Assembly (NCBI GenBank): GCA_012862575.1
Contig: BLSF01000007.1
Coordinates: forward strand, 434,001 to 498,000
Direction of reading: 5' to 3'
DNA: 64,000 nucleotides
Source of the DNA: Parietichytrium sp. I65-24A
Taxonomy: Eukaryota > Sar > Bigyra > Thraustochytrida > Thraustochytriidae
This document shows, piece after piece, positions 62,075 through 64,000 of this stretch. Both the position numbers and the translations under genes were made by a program. Position 1 is the first letter of the stretch. Each line of letters opens with the position of its first letter. The notes beneath the pieces are model-generated. The model had not been told where the DNA came from. It did not search any database and worked only from the letters and a program-made list of their open reading frames with translations.

Positions 62075-62944
62075 ATGGGCGTAGAGATTGAGGCTCGCCG
62101 GTACCCTATGAGCATGCGCTTCGCTTTGGAATACGGGTACGAGGAAGAGATGCAATGCCTCAGGCGTGCAGACACAGACCTTTCCACGCAGAGCATGAGT
62201 TCTGGCAGTCCCAGCGCGACGAGTGACGACGAAGGCGCAGAGCCGGCACTGCACGAGGAGGACGGCGAGCTCGCGGAGTGGCTCGAAGTCCTCAATGCCG
62301 ATGGGGGCTTTTTCTTTGAGGATTATCAGCACATCAAGAGAGAGATGGTGTTTCCTCATCCAAGCCCAGTTTTCGGCGGGGCCGCTTCTCCAAAGCCTCA
62401 GCTCGGGTCACCCCGCGCGAACTCAAACAGGAGCCCTCCGTTCTCGCCACAGAGCAACAGAAGTCGATGCGGGAGCATCATTGTGCCAGAGATGACCTCG
62501 CTTGAGGTTCTCATGAGTTTTGTGCGCGGCTACAATGACGGGTTGGAGCACTTGGGGCTCGACTGCTCCGGGATCTTATCCCGTGCTTGCTACGAGCGGT
62601 GGATGGAGACCAGGCAAATCACTCCGTCTCACCCGGAGGAGTGCTTCCGCAAGAGCATAATCTCCAAGCTCACACGGTCCGACGGGGGTTCCGCGCCGTT
62701 CCCCAGAGAAGTAGAAAGAGAGCTTCTTAAAATCCTCCGAAAAAGGGAGGTCTGGGAGTGCTTTCGCGGCCGCAACGATTCCGTGTCTGGCAAACCCGTC
62801 ATGATTGGGTCCAAGGGCTTGCGAAGTCTTGGGTACCATGAGCGCCAGGAGATGAAAGATTCTTCTTGCGCAGGTGCCAAACGCAAGCTCAACAAAGTGT
62901 ACCACGACTCCGCAGTCCCTGTGTCTAGTCCGAAGCGCCGTTAG
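62075..62944 (+). CDS. Unknown protein, Ser/Pro-rich with basic C-terminus
   Basis: The 289-residue protein starts at the ATG at 62075 (MGVEIEARRYPMSMRFALEY). An acidic region (about 45-80, DDEGAEPALHEEDGELAEWL) is followed by Ser-Pro-rich sequence (about 95-135) with many possible proline-directed phosphorylation sites. A compact, conserved-looking part follows (about 140-260: LEVLMSFVRGYNDGLEHLGL, REVERELLKILRKREVWECF). The end AKRKLNK and SPKRR suggests nuclear import. No family is recognised. The Ser-Pro tract and codon pattern argue that it is real. Confidence 0.65.
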   Translation: MGVEIEARRYPMSMRFALEYGYEEEMQCLRRADTDLSTQSMSSGSPSATSDDEGAEPALHEEDGELAEWLEVLNADGGFFFEDYQHIKREMVFPHPSPVFGGAASPKPQLGSPRANSNRSPPFSPQSNRSRCGSIIVPEMTSLEVLMSFVRGYNDGLEHLGLDCSGILSRACYERWMETRQITPSHPEECFRKSIISKLTRSDGGSAPFPREVERELLKILRKREVWECFRGRNDSVSGKPVMIGSKGLRSLGYHERQEMKDSSCAGAKRKLNKVYHDSAVPVSSPKRR

Positions 62945-63845
62945 GTGGCGTATGTCTGTATGCGTGTCTTGTTCTTATTTGCCTCCCCCTCCTTTTTCTG
63001 CATTTTGCCTTCTGCCTTCTCATCTTGTTCATTTCCCTTTCTGTAATGTGTGCCGATACTTTTTCTTGCGTCTTCCGTGCCCTTTAGTAAAACTACTACA
63101 ATAATTCGATTGCAAAACCAATTCGACGTTTCCCTGATTTCACCTAACTTTTTCACAACGGCTGGCTGCCCAGCCCAGCCCAGCCCATTCATCATCGTTT
63201 TGGTCGCCTCTCCGGGACGAGCTAGCCAATCTTTAGTGCATCAAAACAGACCAGACCATTCATTGGATCCCTCTCTTGCAAGCCGCCAGAGAGCCATAAA
63301 GAAGCAAAAACCTTGCAACATAAGATTGCACATGCCGACATAAACCTACATAAACCGAGTCGTTAGAGCCGGTACCGCAGCCACCGCCGCCACCACATTC
63401 ATTCATTCATTCATTCTTCAAACTCTAAGCCAGACATCGCCCAGCCTCATCGCCTCAACTGGCTCTGCAAAACATTCTGCGCGCCTTCCTACTAACCTAC
63501 TGACCGTGAGGTAAAAGACCGCGCGCAATCTCGCGTAATGCGGTCCCATTGTAACTGTGCTCTTAGTCATCAACTTAAGGTGGCATGTGTAAACTTGATC
63601 TTTTCACGCTATCTACAATATGTTTGCTATCCATCTGCTCGAGGCAAAGGTGAGCACTGTGCTCAGGGATTGACACTAAGTGAAAAACTATGACTTGGTG
63701 ACTCGAAAGTCGCACGACAGAATCAGGATCAGGATCAGGATCAGGATCAGGATCAGGATTAGATTCAGAACGATAACCAGAAGTGCCGGGGTTTGAGACA
63801 GCACTCAAGTAATCGGGCGATCAAGTTTCTCATTGGTCATGCCGC
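62945..63845. other. Intergenic region with CATT and ATCAGG repeats
   Basis: No gene recognised. It carries a CAGCC repeat near 63172, a CATT repeat (about 63395-63418) and the ATCAGG hexamers. Confidence 0.5.
63722..63757. repeat. Hexamer tandem repeat (ATCAGG), six copies
   Basis: Six exact head-to-tail ATCAGG units, ending 88 bases before the ATG of the right-edge gene. Confidence 0.95.
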
Positions 63846-64000
63846 GATGCGTCGATTGGCTCAACTTGCAACTTGCTGGCCTATCTCGAGGTTGTGGCTC
63901 CCAAGCGGCCTGCTCCACACCACCTCTATAACCCGTGCCCAGCAGTTCTCAAATTTCGTGGCAGCAAGAGACTCGGGAGGATACAATACTGTTCGTCGAA
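63846..64000 (+). CDS. N-terminus of a probable mitochondrial precursor, cut by the window edge
   Basis: An open frame of 51 codons runs from the ATG at 63846 into the right edge. It starts MRRLAQLATCWPISRLWLPS. The first 40 residues have Arg but no acidic residue and could form an amphipathic helix, as in mitochondrial targeting presequences. An ATTGG (inverted CCAAT) lies a few bases upstream. The mature protein is outside the window, so no identity is offered. Confidence 0.45.

Noticed and set aside
63575-63808. Minus-strand frame with an Asp-Pro repeat
   Set aside because: The repeat is the translation of the ATCAGG hexamer array; nothing else supports a gene.
1-64000. tRNA, rRNA, CRISPR array, insertion sequence or bacterial operon
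   Set aside because: I looked for TPsiC-arm and cloverleaf-like patterns, spaced direct repeats, terminal inverted repeats and transposase motifs and found none convincing; a covariance-model tRNA scan would settle the first.

Overview
This is a stretch of nuclear chromosome from an intron-poor, probably unicellular eukaryote with roughly balanced base composition. It holds about twenty protein genes, and nearly all are single uninterrupted reading frames, including ones of 5.5 kb and 4.0 kb. The content is clearly eukaryotic: a full-size ABCA transporter, a lipid-kinase-type PI3K, PEX7, a TFIIS-like factor, a bZIP factor, WW domains and a membrane class 3 lipase. There are no operons, no ribosome-binding sites and no bacterial features. 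One GT-AG intron of 78 bases could be placed with confidence, in the lipase gene. The lineage cannot be fixed from this window. A protist or alga fits; the PEX7 gene argues against lineages that lost PTS2 import, such as diatoms.

Layout, left to right. A coiled-coil gene runs off the left edge (minus), followed by a MIF-like gene (+), a 3 kb gap, an ABCA transporter (+) and a multidomain PI3K (+). Next come an unknown nuclear-type protein (-), a small membrane protein with a possible PH-like tail (+), a secreted Cys-repeat protein with an aerolysin-like C-terminal part (+), and a 4.4 kb gap that may hold one small membrane protein. Then follow a multicopper oxidase (+), a C2/poly-Ser/zinc-ribbon protein (-), a 4 kb gap, S-adenosylmethionine synthetase (+), a very large RNA-repair protein (-), PEX7 (+), a TFIIS-like protein (+), a bZIP factor (-), a GT2 glycosyltransferase (+), a spliced lipase (+), an acidic WW-domain membrane protein (-) and a coiled-coil protein (+). 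After a 6.2 kb gene-free stretch come an unknown protein (+) and the start of what looks like a mitochondrial precursor at the right edge.

Two proteins stand out. The PI3K (11917-15951) carries three WW-like modules, a cyclic-nucleotide-binding domain and a GAF domain in front of C2, helical and kinase domains. It reads as a lipid kinase directly wired to second messengers. The protein at 34886-38269 (minus) joins a 2H phosphodiesterase, two nucleotidyltransferase (RNA ligase) modules, a HAD phosphatase and a P-loop polynucleotide-kinase-like domain, so one chain could heal and seal broken RNA.

Outside the genes, two patterns recur. Tandem repeats with a unit of seven bases sit close upstream of at least seven start codons, with a different unit sequence at each gene. 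A 9-base motif, TGACWGTGA, occurs 15 times in about 30 kb of non-coding DNA but only twice that I found in about 34 kb of coding DNA.
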